From assembly GCA_902596165.1 (NCBI GenBank), contig CACJSU010000001.1:1-64000 (forward strand): a stretch of DNA of 64,000 nucleotides. The letters run 5' to 3'. The notes under the pieces are model-generated. The model was not told the DNA's origin. It saw nothing but the letters and a program-made list of their open reading frames with translations, and made no database searches. Both the position numbers and the translations under genes were made by a program. This DNA comes from an uncultured SAR86 cluster bacterium (GTDB lineage Bacteria; Pseudomonadota; Gammaproteobacteria; Magnimaribacterales; D2472). Of this stretch, positions 34,500 through 43,314 are shown piece after piece (positions within the stretch are counted from its first letter, which is position 1; each line of letters begins with the position of its first letter).

Positions 34500-35246
34500 A
34501 TGGAGTTAGTTTTAACTAATTTATTATTGATAGCGCTTGGTGGCTGTCTTGGAAGTTTTGCTTCAGTGTTAATTTACCGGCTGCCATTAGAAAACAGTGA
34601 AATTAATATTTTACAGCCTAGATCATTTTGCCCTCTTTGCAAAAATCAACTAACAATTATGCAGCTGATTCCATTCGTAGGATATCTTTATGCCAAAGGA
34701 ACTTGTCGAACGTGTAATGCCAAAATAAGCCCCACCTATTTTATTCATGAAGTATTAATTACTGCTTTTATTATATTAATATTTTATAAAATGGAATTTG
34801 CCGCTCTTTCATCATGGCTGATCGTTTTAATTGTGATTTGTTTGTATATTCAATCAATAATAGACATCCAGACTCTCCATTTATTTGAGCCCCTGAGCAT
34901 TATTTTGGTTATGACTGGATTATTTCTTAATATATCAACTGAATTTTTTACCATTCCTTTAGATGCTTTACTTGGATTAATTTTTGGATACGGAATATTA
35001 TTTTGCATTAATCATCTTCATAAAATGGTGCGATCGATAGATGGAATTGGGTCTGGTGATTTTTTATTGCTTGGGGGAATTGGGTCTGTTTTTGGAGCTT
35101 CAGCTTTAGGGCCAATTCTATTGATTGGGTCAAGCATTACTTTATGCCTATACCTTTTTAATAAGAATAAAGATAAAGAGTTGCCATTAGGATTTGGCTT
35201 GGGCTTAGCCGGAATTGTTTATTGCTTAATGTTTATTTATATTTAA
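34500..35246 (+). CDS. gspO: Type IV prepilin peptidase / N-methyltransferase (GspO/PilD)
   Basis: A 248-residue polytopic aspartic protease. The N-terminal zinc-binding region has CPLC (residues 42-45) and CRTC. The catalytic Asp residues are in SIIDIQTLHL and GSGDFLLLGG. It cleaves leader peptides of pseudopilins and methylates the new N-terminus. The gsp operon in this window carries five pseudopilin genes but no peptidase, so this gene, 23 kb from gspC-M's near end, is the likely processing enzyme. It overlaps the convergent SDR gene by 4 bp. Confidence 0.93.
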   Translation: MELVLTNLLLIALGGCLGSFASVLIYRLPLENSEINILQPRSFCPLCKNQLTIMQLIPFVGYLYAKGTCRTCNAKISPTYFIHEVLITAFIILIFYKMEFAALSSWLIVLIVICLYIQSIIDIQTLHLFEPLSIILVMTGLFLNISTEFFTIPLDALLGLIFGYGILFCINHLHKMVRSIDGIGSGDFLLLGGIGSVFGASALGPILLIGSSITLCLYLFNKNKDKELPLGFGLGLAGIVYCLMFIYI

Positions 35247-36146
35247 TCTTCTTTAAGACTAGGAGGAAAAACTCCCTCGTGAAATGGATATGGCAAAGAT
35301 AACATGCCCAAATTTTTAAATTCATCAATAAATCCTTCCATCACTCCATCAATATCCTGTATTGACCAACTCTCATCTTTTTGTAAAGTTTTGCCATAGT
35401 GCGGTTGAACCATCAAGGCCAGTCGTTGCCCTCCACATCCAAATATTTGACCGCTAATTTTATTTGCTAAATGGCTGGATAAGTATGTAATTAAGGGGCC
35501 ATTTGATGTTGGGTCAATAAATGACAGATTATCATTGTCCATATTTTTGCTTGAGGCAAAAGTTGCCGACATTCTAGTAGAACCAGTTGGTCCAATTGCA
35601 TTTACTCTAATCCCATATTTCGAAAGTTCAATAGCCCATGTATATGTCATAGAGGCAATAGCCCCTTTTGCTGCGGCATAATTTGTTTGTCCAAAATTTC
35701 CAAAATGAGCACCAGAAGTAGTATTAATAATTGAGCCTCCCCCACCAGATTCTTTCATTTTTAATGCTGCATATTGAGAGCACCAAAAAGTGCCTTTAAC
35801 ATGAATATTCCAAACTGAGTCGAATTCCTCATCGGTCATTTTTAATAGAGATTTATCTCTCAAAATTCCTGCATTATTAACAAGAATATCAACACTGCCG
35901 AACTCTGCAGCACATTGATCAATTAGGTTAGAACAACCCTTTCTTGAAGAAATATCGTGAGCACTAATCTTAGCTTTGCCTCCTGCATCTTGTATTTCAC
36001 AAACAACTTTTTTAGCCTCTTCAACATCTATATCATTAACCAAAACAGAAGCGCCTGATTGGGCCAAGTGAAGACAGTGACCTCTTCCTATACCTCTTCC
36101 TCCCCCTGTAACGATTGCAGCTTTATTTTTTAAGCAATTCCTTCAA
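35243..36146 (-). CDS. (3R)-hydroxyacyl-CoA dehydrogenase-type SDR with apparent frameshift
   Basis: The continuous frame (from a TTG at 36067) starts at AQSGASVLVNDI and lacks the nucleotide-binding loop. Upstream in the same frame lies KAAIVTGGGRGIGRG, but a TGA blocks any start. Removing one A from the A6 run at 36126-36131 joins it to a TTG start at 36146 with a good ribosome site (AGGAG, 6 bp away), giving MKELLKNKAAIVTG and about 300 residues. The restored protein resembles the dehydrogenase domain of MFE-2/HSD17B4: NNAG, NTTSG and YAAAK are all present. It is either a sequencing/assembly error, a recent mutation, or slippage-dependent expression. Confidence 0.8.
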
Positions 36147-36248
36147 GGTACTCTCCTATGAAAAATTTAACTATGACTATATTTTTTAACATAACAAATG
36201 CAAAATAAATAGAGTAGTAACTCATAGTAATATAAATCGAAATAAATA

Positions 36249-37022
36249 ATGGATGATCTAACAAAAAGAAAACTGTTTCCTGAAGGCTCCGCGGTCGTTA
36301 TTGGAGGCAGTGGAGGTATAGGTTCATCGATATGTAAAACATTTGCTGCTCATGGGGTACCAGTAATATTCTCATATCATGGAAATGAAACAGCAGCTAA
36401 TAATCTTAAAAAAGAAATTTTAGACTATGGTGGAATTGCTTCCTCTCAGAGATTATCAATAAATGAAAAAAATGAAGTAGAAAGTTTCTTTAAGAACTTA
36501 AAAGACGAACGCATTCATAGCATAGTCAATGCAACTGGATCAGATATAAGAATGAAATGGATTAATGAACTGTCCTATGAGGAATGGGATGATGTCATGC
36601 GAACAGATGCTGATGGATTTTTTAATATTATAAAAAATAGTCTTCCTATTCTAAGAAAATTTGGAGGCTCGTATACAACTCTAAGCTCCATTGGCCTAGC
36701 CAGATGGCCTGCAAAAGATGTTCTTTCTGTTGCACCTAAGGCTGCAATTGACGCCTTAATTAATGGTATTGCAAAAGAAGAAGGTCGAAATAATATTAGA
36801 GCCAATTCAATACAACTTGGAATCATAGAGGCGGGAATTTTCTTAAGAATAAAAGGTAAAGATTATGATGACCGATATATAGAAGCTGCAAAAAATAATA
36901 CCGCTCTTAAAAAATTAGGTGAAGCTCAGGATGTTGCAGATGCTGTCATCTTCCTTGCATCAGATAGAGCTAAATATATAACTGGTCAAACGTTATATCT
37001 GGATGGAGGCTACAGAATTTAA
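36249..37022 (+). CDS. SDR-family protein lacking the catalytic tyrosine
   Basis: A 257-residue Rossmann protein of the SDR family. GGSGGIGSS (residues 19-27) binds the cofactor and the C-terminal TGQTLYLDGGYRI is typical. But the YxxxK motif reads SVAPK (160-164): Lys164 is kept while the Tyr position is Ser160. NNAG is also altered to NATG (94-97). It may be non-catalytic, or use another residue. It is followed 20 bp later by a SnoaL-like gene with a good ribosome site. Confidence 0.82.
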   Translation: MDDLTKRKLFPEGSAVVIGGSGGIGSSICKTFAAHGVPVIFSYHGNETAANNLKKEILDYGGIASSQRLSINEKNEVESFFKNLKDERIHSIVNATGSDIRMKWINELSYEEWDDVMRTDADGFFNIIKNSLPILRKFGGSYTTLSSIGLARWPAKDVLSVAPKAAIDALINGIAKEEGRNNIRANSIQLGIIEAGIFLRIKGKDYDDRYIEAAKNNTALKKLGEAQDVADAVIFLASDRAKYITGQTLYLDGGYRI

Positions 37023-37042
37023 TATAAAAATAAGGAGGATTT

Positions 37043-37447
37043 ATGCCTACAAGAGAACAAATTGAAACAACAATGAAAATTCATTTTAATTCTTGGAATA
37101 ATGAAGAGAAGGAAAAGTGGATGGATAATTGGACTGATGATGTGGTGATGTTTGATCCTGTAGGAGGTCCTGATAAAAATGGAAAAATAGCCCTTGAAGA
37201 AACCTGGCGAAATAGCTTTAAAGATGGGCATCATTGGAAAATAGAGCCAGTTTTTATGCAAATATGTGAAAATCAAGCAGCTCTTCATGTAAAAAATTAT
37301 GGAACTGTAGAAAATGAACCAATAGAACTTGATAGCATTGAAATATATTGGATAAATGACGATGGAAAAGTTTACAAAGTCCAAACATACTTTGGGCCCC
37401 CCGAAGGAAGAACCCTTGATCCATTTTTTTCTAAAAAAGATATTTAA
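37043..37447 (+). CDS. SnoaL/ketosteroid-isomerase-like NTF2-fold protein
   Basis: A 134-residue NTF2-fold protein. IETTMKIHFNSWNNEEKEK is the first helix and WTDDVVMFDPVGGP the first strands. The barrel ends in IEIYWINDDGKVYKVQTYFG. The layout matches steroid delta-isomerase-like and SnoaL proteins; Asp46 of FDPVG and Asp111 could be functional. AAGGAGG lies before the ATG. It is cotranscribed with the unusual SDR before it and neighbours the KstD/KshA/HsaA block, so double-bond isomerisation is a reasonable but untested guess. Confidence 0.78.
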   Translation: MPTREQIETTMKIHFNSWNNEEKEKWMDNWTDDVVMFDPVGGPDKNGKIALEETWRNSFKDGHHWKIEPVFMQICENQAALHVKNYGTVENEPIELDSIEIYWINDDGKVYKVQTYFGPPEGRTLDPFFSKKDI

Positions 37448-37464
37448 AGCTTATCTTGGTATAT

Positions 37465-37484
37465 AAATTTTTACGTAAAAATTT
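37465..37484. repeat. Perfect 20 bp AT palindrome between convergent genes
   Basis: AAATTTTTACGTAAAAATTT is a perfect palindrome in the 39 bp spacer between the SnoaL gene and the convergent flavoprotein gene. It has no loop and few G/C pairs, so it is a weak terminator at best. It could act as a shared transcription end or a protein site. Confidence 0.5.
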
Positions 37485-37486
37485 AG

Positions 37487-39088
37487 TTATACCCAATTCT
37501 CAAAGGAAGATAGGGTTTTTCCGGCAATATATGCGAAGGTAAGTGCTGGACCAATTGTACCTCCACCTCCTCCATAACTTGGTCCTGGAGAGCCTACTCC
37601 AGAAGAATTCCCAGAAGCACAAAGTCTTTTGATAGGAATTTCATTTACATCTAACACCTGTGAAAATTTATTTACTCTAGGGCCTCCACATGTTCCTAAA
37701 TGAGCAGGTGCAATTTCTGCACCATAAAAAGGTGGTTGGTCGAGTGGCTGAAGAGCTAAACTAGTGTCCTTAAGACCCATCCTATCGTAATGAGTTTCGC
37801 CTCTGTGAAAATCTGGATCAATGCCTAACAAGGCATTTTTATTGAAATTAGAAATGGTTAATTTTAAATTATTTTGATTAATACCTAACTTTTTTGCTAG
37901 CTCCTCTATAGTGTTAGATTTAACAAACCAATTAGGTAATGACTGATCAAATGTTTTGCCACCCAGTGTGCCATTTACTCTTACTTTATGATCAAATATT
38001 TGAAAAGCTGGGATATTTTTATATTTTAATGCTCCCCAATTTTCTTTAGCATGAAATGAACGCCATGAAGAGTCATAATCTGCTTTCTCATTTGAAAATC
38101 TATTTCCATAACGATTTACTAAAATGCAGCTAGGATAATATTTTTTTTCAGTCACGGCATTCAAAGATCCTAAAGCTCCAGCCTCTCCTTTGTAGACCAC
38201 ACTTCCCCATACCTCATTCATATTTCTTAAATCTGCGCCAAGTTTCATCGCCATCTTTATACCATCTCCGGTATTCGATTTGACTCCAACCCCATAAGAA
38301 GGAATTGATAAAAAATTTTTTTTCATTTGTTCATCGTGATCAAAGCCACCACTTGCTATGAGAACTCCTTTTTTTGCTTTTAAATTATATAACTTTCCTT
38401 TTGAGCTATATGCGACTCCAAGAACTTCAGAAGAGCCGTCTTCATTTTCTCTGCTAATTAACTCTGTGGCTGGAGTATCTAAAAGCATTTCACCACCTAG
38501 ATTCTTAAAAGTGTTTAATAAATGAGAGATTAAAATTCCTCCAAAATGAGCTCCATCTGGCCCTCCAGTATCGGGCTCAATACTGCGGCCCTTAAGAACA
38601 CTCCCCTCCCAATCAGTATGATACTCTGAAGCCTCTCCCATAATTTTTGAGACCCTCCATTTTAATGAGGTGTTATCCTCAAGAAATTTGACCATTCTTG
38701 GACCTTCTGTAGCAAATGCCTCAATCAATTCTTGATCTGCCTGTCCTTGTGAAAGTTGGTTTAAATACTTTAATGAATTGTCTTTTGAATCGGTAAATCC
38801 TTCCCTCTTCATAACATGATTGTTTGGAACCCAAGCAACACCTCCTGAAATTGCAGTTGTGCCCCCAGCTGAGCGAGCTTTTTCTAAAACAACAACTCTA
38901 AGTCCTTTTTTTAGCGCTGTAATAGCGCCAGCTAATCCTGATCCTGATCCTATAACTACAATATCAGTTTCGCCATGCCATATAAAATTATTGTCTTTAA
39001 GAGGTTTTTTTAAGCTAAGGAGAAAACCTGTACCTATAAGACCAATGAAGCTTTTGAAAAAAAAATCTCTTCTTTTAAATAGGCCCAT
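37487..39088 (-). CDS. Tat-exported KstD/fumarate-reductase-type flavoprotein
   Basis: A 533-residue FAD_binding_2 enzyme. The N-terminus has KRRDFFFKSF, a twin-arginine motif, followed by a hydrophobic stretch (IGLIGTGFLLSL), so folded export to the periplasm is predicted. Then come DIVVIGSGSGLAGAITAL near residues 41-58 and GGTTAISGGVAWVPNN for flavin binding. The C-terminal region has GSPGPSYGGGGGTIGPALTF. It is paralogous to the next gene, 6 bp away, which has no signal. KstD-like enzymes desaturate 3-keto steroid rings; flavocytochrome-type fumarate reductases are the alternative. No heme motif (CxxCH) is present. Confidence 0.8.
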   Translation of the reverse strand: MGLFKRRDFFFKSFIGLIGTGFLLSLKKPLKDNNFIWHGETDIVVIGSGSGLAGAITALKKGLRVVVLEKARSAGGTTAISGGVAWVPNNHVMKREGFTDSKDNSLKYLNQLSQGQADQELIEAFATEGPRMVKFLEDNTSLKWRVSKIMGEASEYHTDWEGSVLKGRSIEPDTGGPDGAHFGGILISHLLNTFKNLGGEMLLDTPATELISRENEDGSSEVLGVAYSSKGKLYNLKAKKGVLIASGGFDHDEQMKKNFLSIPSYGVGVKSNTGDGIKMAMKLGADLRNMNEVWGSVVYKGEAGALGSLNAVTEKKYYPSCILVNRYGNRFSNEKADYDSSWRSFHAKENWGALKYKNIPAFQIFDHKVRVNGTLGGKTFDQSLPNWFVKSNTIEELAKKLGINQNNLKLTISNFNKNALLGIDPDFHRGETHYDRMGLKDTSLALQPLDQPPFYGAEIAPAHLGTCGGPRVNKFSQVLDVNEIPIKRLCASGNSSGVGSPGPSYGGGGGTIGPALTFAYIAGKTLSSFENWV

Positions 39089-39094
39089 TGTTAG

Positions 39095-40807
39095 TTATAT
39101 AGTATTGGACCCACTAATATGTTTACCAGCAATAAATCCAAACGTCATTGCAGGACCAATTGTAGCTCCAGGCCCTGGATATGTAGTTAATAGGGCTGGG
39201 GTGCAATTTCCAGTTGCATACAAACCTCCAATAGCTTGATTATCATTATTAAGAACTTGCCCATATTTGTTAATTGCCATTCCTCCACAAGTTGCAAATT
39301 CACCTGGGTCAATTCTCATTGCATAATATGGAGCTTGATTGACTGGACCCAAACATGGATTGATAAGGCTTTGATCGCCAGAGAATCTATCTCTTTCATT
39401 ATCCCCCCTTTGAAAATCTATATCCTTTCCGGTTTCAGAAAACTTATTAACTTTTTGAATTGTATCCTCAAGACCATCAGGATTTATCCCTGTTTTTTCT
39501 GCGAGCTCCTGAATAGAGTTTGCGCGGGTAATAAAATCGTCATTAAACCAATTTCTATGGACAAATTTTACTAAAGGGTCTGGAAAAAACTTACCTGGCA
39601 TAAGTGGTCCTACAGGATAGTTTTTTCGATGATTAGAATCAAATATCATATACATTGGTGTAAAGGACTCTCCTTGTTCCTGTTTTCGTAATACTTCCAG
39701 CATAAAAGTAAGGTAGTTCTGAGATTCATTAGCAAAGCGTTTTCCAGACTTATTAACTGTATAATTTCCTGGCATTGATTTTTCAACTTCACTCAGCCTC
39801 GGAAAATCTTCATCAGGCGCTTTTAGTGTTGTTACCCACCAAGCTTTATTCATAAATTTTAATTGTGCTCCAATTGCCTCTGCTGCTTTAATTGGGTCAC
39901 CTGTATTCGTCTTTGGTTCGCAACCCCAATCAGTGTTTGTTGGTTTAGGTAAATACTCCTCTCTCATTGCTTGATTCTGCCCAAATCCTCCCGAGGCAAC
40001 GATGACACCCCTAGTAGCTTTAATTCTCAAGATTTGACCATCTTTGTTTACTAATGCGCCAATAACTCTATTATTTTCAACGATATATTCTTTTAATTCT
40101 GTTGATCTCCATATTGGAATATTTCTCTTTTTTGCTGAAGAAATTAACCTAGCAACTGAGGCAGCACCAAAAGCCAATCTTCTAGATCGTTTGCGTTTAA
40201 GCCTCCATGGGATATCAAGCCAATACTTGAAAAAAATTTTTAAAAATAATTTAAGCCATCCAGGTGATTGAGTGGTAAATGCATGCGACTCTTCAAAATT
40301 AACTCCATAACGACCAAAAAGAATTGTTTGTGGACCTGAGGGGTGTAAGTTATCTACATCATCCTTGAGTGTATCTGCAGAAACTGGGGATGGCTCTAAG
40401 GCTCGATTGCCTAATTTTACTCCAGGAGCATCTTGAAAATAGTCAGGATAATGCTCAAGACTGGTATAACTTACATCGGTATTATCTTCCATAAACTTTA
40501 CCATTTTGGGTCCATTCTCAAGATATGCATCAATCATAGGCTCATTAAACTCATCAGAAGGGATCGTTGCTTTTAAATAATCTTTTGCATCTGATAAAGA
40601 GTCATCAGCGCCAGCTTGAATAGCATGATGATTATTTGGGATCCAAATGACGCCCCCAGAGGTTGCGCTTGTACCACCAATAAGTTTATTTTTTTCTATA
40701 ACTAAAACTTTAGAAGCATTAGTAATATTTGCAGTTAAGGCTGCAGTGAGACCTCCGCAACCACTTCCAACAACCAATACATCTACTGTTTCATCAAATT
40801 TTTGCAA
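39095..40807 (-). CDS. 3-ketosteroid delta-1-dehydrogenase-like flavoprotein
   Basis: A 570-residue FAD_binding_2 protein. ETVDVLVVGSGCGGLTAALT starts the Rossmann fold at about residue 5. GGTSATSGGVIWIPNNHHA is the flavin loop (44-62). The C-terminal segment GLYATGNCTPALLTTYPG then GPGATIGPAMTFGFIAG resembles KstD enzymes. Unlike its Tat-tagged neighbour it is cytoplasmic. It lies 9 bp from a KshA-like Rieske oxygenase and near an HsaA-like monooxygenase, the combination used to open steroid ring B. Family assignment is good; the substrate is inferred. Confidence 0.83.
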   Translation of the reverse strand: MQKFDETVDVLVVGSGCGGLTAALTANITNASKVLVIEKNKLIGGTSATSGGVIWIPNNHHAIQAGADDSLSDAKDYLKATIPSDEFNEPMIDAYLENGPKMVKFMEDNTDVSYTSLEHYPDYFQDAPGVKLGNRALEPSPVSADTLKDDVDNLHPSGPQTILFGRYGVNFEESHAFTTQSPGWLKLFLKIFFKYWLDIPWRLKRKRSRRLAFGAASVARLISSAKKRNIPIWRSTELKEYIVENNRVIGALVNKDGQILRIKATRGVIVASGGFGQNQAMREEYLPKPTNTDWGCEPKTNTGDPIKAAEAIGAQLKFMNKAWWVTTLKAPDEDFPRLSEVEKSMPGNYTVNKSGKRFANESQNYLTFMLEVLRKQEQGESFTPMYMIFDSNHRKNYPVGPLMPGKFFPDPLVKFVHRNWFNDDFITRANSIQELAEKTGINPDGLEDTIQKVNKFSETGKDIDFQRGDNERDRFSGDQSLINPCLGPVNQAPYYAMRIDPGEFATCGGMAINKYGQVLNNDNQAIGGLYATGNCTPALLTTYPGPGATIGPAMTFGFIAGKHISGSNTI

Positions 40808-40816
40808 TTATTATTC

Positions 40817-41863
40817 CTATGAAAGATTTGATTCCCATTCAAGAACCTTAGATAAGGCTGGTGAAACCTTAGATCTATCTAAATAGAATTGATTGTACCA
40901 TTCTCGTAATTTATGCACTGGGCCATCTCCATCACATAATAAAGGGTTATCAACTCTCACTTTGTTATGCCATATCTCAACATCTTGCTTAAATGACATT
41001 TGAGTCATTTCTGTATACATGTCTACCATTTCTTGATTCTGCTCATCTGTAAAACTTTCATTCTTTTCTACAATAACTCCATGCCTTAAAAGAAAACTAT
41101 CTTTATCGATCGGCACATGACTTACCAATTGAACTGATTTTTGCTTCATTCCTTGACCTTCATTTGTCATCCAACACATCATATATGCTGGACCAAAATA
41201 AGTAGCTTTTGATTTCATTATCCCGCCTTCATCATACTCCGAACCTTCTAAATTTTTTCCTTCATTTATTTGCGTTAATACGTGACCTTCAAAGATATTC
41301 TTAAACCGAGTTGCTGTTACCCCATGAACGGTTTTAAAATGCGCCATATCAGCCATATTATCTATTAACTCCCTGCAGTTAATATTTATAACATTTTCCT
41401 CTAGCACCCAATCTGACCATTTGTCAGAAAAGCATGCTTCTTCTCTAGGAATAATTTCATGGTCTAATGGCTCGGCGCCTTCTGGGTCATTCCATACAAA
41501 CAATAATTTATTTTCTTCATGAACTTTCCAACTTTGAATACACGCACCTTTAGGGATTTTTTTAGCATAAGGAATATCTAAACATTCTCCATCCTTTCCC
41601 CAACCCCATTCATGATAGGGACACCTAACCATATCACCATCAACCCTGCCCATGCTGAGATCTCCTCCCATGTGAGGACAAGCTGCCTGTAGTGCTAAAG
41701 CTTCGCCTTTTGAGTTCCGAAAAACCACTAATTTAGTTCCAAAAGCATTAACGCCAACTGGTTTGGACGTAAAGGATTCAGAAAGCCCTAAAGTATGCCA
41801 ACCTCGACCATACCTATCTGGTGGCGGTGTTTGATCTATTATTCTTATTTTTTTATTACTCAA
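40817..41863 (-). CDS. Rieske non-heme iron oxygenase, KshA-like
   Basis: A 348-residue oxygenase. The Rieske [2Fe-2S] motif is Cys62-x-His64 (CPHMGGDL) and Cys81-x2-His84 (CPYHEWGWG). The mononuclear iron site includes His175 and His180 (DNMADMAHFKTVHG), the pattern of 3-ketosteroid 9-alpha-hydroxylase and related sterol oxygenases. No reductase (KshB-type) gene is in the window, so electrons must come from elsewhere. It sits in a leftward operon HsaA-like, Rieske, KstD-like, Tat flavoprotein. A second such oxygenase lies at 57114. Confidence 0.87.
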   Translation of the reverse strand: MSNKKIRIIDQTPPPDRYGRGWHTLGLSESFTSKPVGVNAFGTKLVVFRNSKGEALALQAACPHMGGDLSMGRVDGDMVRCPYHEWGWGKDGECLDIPYAKKIPKGACIQSWKVHEENKLLFVWNDPEGAEPLDHEIIPREEACFSDKWSDWVLEENVININCRELIDNMADMAHFKTVHGVTATRFKNIFEGHVLTQINEGKNLEGSEYDEGGIMKSKATYFGPAYMMCWMTNEGQGMKQKSVQLVSHVPIDKDSFLLRHGVIVEKNESFTDEQNQEMVDMYTEMTQMSFKQDVEIWHNKVRVDNPLLCDGDGPVHKLREWYNQFYLDRSKVSPALSKVLEWESNLS

Positions 41864-41887
41864 AATGCTCCCCCATTTTTATGCAAT

Positions 41888-43063
41888 TTATAACATTAAA
41901 TTTTCTGTCTCAATGCCCAAAAAACTTGAGCCATAATCCATGGCAAAAGGATCAGAAATATTTGCAACATGAACTTGGGTCATCATAATATCCAAAAATT
42001 TATTCGTAATCTCATTGCCTAAATAAACTGTTGATCCGCCACTTGCTTTAACTAGCTTTAAAGCGCCAGCAACACACCTATCATTTACAGTGCTAACTTG
42101 ATACCGGTACCTAATCCTATCATTCATATCAATCTCTTTAGATTGATTGGCTGCATCCATCATAGATTTAATATTTGCCTCTATGTTATGCCACAGCTGA
42201 TCTATTTCAGTAGAAATTTCTGATGCTAAGGTTAATGTTATGGGATTTGTTTTTGCCTCTACCCCAAAGCTAGAGACTCTCTCTTTTGCTCCTTCAATAA
42301 ATGCATTTAAAGCTCCTTTATAAGCACCTAAAGCAGGTATGGCTACTGCATGAGTAAAAATTTGTCCAAATGGAACTTGGTATAAAGGACCGTCATTAGA
42401 ATTGTCTGGATTATTATTCAGAAAAGCATCTTTTAAATAATGAATCCTATGACCTGGAACAAAAATATTTTCTACTTTAATTCTTTTGCTACCGGTGCCC
42501 TTCAAACCATAGGTATGCCAATTATCAATAATTTCGTAATCTTTTCTTGGTATTAGCAAAGTTACAAAACTATCAAGCCCTTTAGAAGGATCAAGAATTG
42601 CTCCACCAAAAAACCAATCACAGTGATCACTGCCTGAAGACCAATCCCATTCGCCAGAAACCATAAAACCATCATCTTTAGGCTGAGCCATAGCTTTTGG
42701 AGCATAGGATGAAGAGATCAGGACTGAATTATCTTCACCCCATACCTCATCTTGAGCCTTCTCATCATAGACAGAAATTTGCCAGTTATGTACTCCTACA
42801 GTTGCATAGACCCATGCTGATGGCATGCAAGCTTCTCCAATAATAGAAGTTACTTTGTAGAAAACTATTGGATCCATTTCATAGCCTCCCCATCTTTTTG
42901 GTTGTACGATCTTAAAGAAACCAAGATCTTTAAAATCCTGAATAGTATCATCTGTAAGTCTTCGCAATTTAGCTGTTTCCTCTGCTCGACTTTCAAGCAC
43001 AGGCTTTATATCTTCAGCTCTTTTATACAATTCTTCAGGAGATGGAATTAGATTTTCAGTCAT
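41888..43063 (-). CDS. HsaA-like flavin-dependent monooxygenase (acyl-CoA dehydrogenase fold)
   Basis: A 391-residue protein of the acyl-CoA-dehydrogenase fold, but of the two-component monooxygenase group D. It has RRLTDDTIQDFKDLGFFKIV and QPKRWGGYEMDP near the N-terminus. Then follow MPSAWVYATVGVHNWQI and VSGEWDWSSGSDHCDWF, as in HsaA, which hydroxylates a phenolic secosteroid. The reductase partner (HsaB) and the ring-cleaving HsaC are not in the window. It is the first gene of the operon, with an AT-rich spacer of 251 bp upstream. An alternative reading is a related hydroxylase of aromatic or indole substrates. Confidence 0.83.
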   Translation of the reverse strand: MTENLIPSPEELYKRAEDIKPVLESRAEETAKLRRLTDDTIQDFKDLGFFKIVQPKRWGGYEMDPIVFYKVTSIIGEACMPSAWVYATVGVHNWQISVYDEKAQDEVWGEDNSVLISSSYAPKAMAQPKDDGFMVSGEWDWSSGSDHCDWFFGGAILDPSKGLDSFVTLLIPRKDYEIIDNWHTYGLKGTGSKRIKVENIFVPGHRIHYLKDAFLNNNPDNSNDGPLYQVPFGQIFTHAVAIPALGAYKGALNAFIEGAKERVSSFGVEAKTNPITLTLASEISTEIDQLWHNIEANIKSMMDAANQSKEIDMNDRIRYRYQVSTVNDRCVAGALKLVKASGGSTVYLGNEITNKFLDIMMTQVHVANISDPFAMDYGSSFLGIETENLML

Positions 43064-43143
43064 CTTATTAATACCTCTAGCATTAAAAATTAAAAAATAT
43101 ATTAATTAATAATATACATATACTTTATTTTTTCAAAATTACG

Positions 43144-43170
43144 TTGATTTAATGAAAAAAATTAAATCAA
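43144..43170. repeat. Inverted repeat upstream of the HsaA-like operon
   Basis: Two perfect 10 bp arms, TTGATTTAAT and ATTAAATCAA, flank a 7 bp A-rich centre. It lies about 80 bp upstream of the monooxygenase start, in its promoter region. It may be an operator; as a hairpin it would be weak. No cognate regulator is nearby. Confidence 0.5.
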
Positions 43171-43273
43171 GCAAATAAAAGATAATACTTACGAACTTTT
43201 TTTAAACTGAGTTGTCTTATTAGTAAGTTGGTTAAAAATTTTCCTCTAAAATTTTTTCCCTAAGACCAATTAG

Positions 43274-43294
43274 AGCGGGTTAGCCATGCCCGCT
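43274..43294 (-). terminator. GC-rich hairpin downstream of the 62-residue gene
   Basis: AGCGGG and CCCGCT form a 6 bp stem around a 9 nt loop, 21 bp after the stop of the small gene. It is the most GC-rich patch of an AT-rich spacer. There is no immediate U-run on the minus strand, so a terminator is possible but not certain. Confidence 0.35.
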
Positions 43295-43314
43295 TGCTCC
43301 TTTTAGATATTACC

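Noticed and set aside
35243-36067. SDR starting at the TTG at 36067 as a complete gene
   Set aside because: That start omits the conserved nucleotide-binding loop, which is found in the same frame just upstream.
37465-37484. 20 bp AT palindrome as a true bidirectional terminator
   Set aside because: It has no loop and only two G/C bases, so a stable hairpin is not expected.
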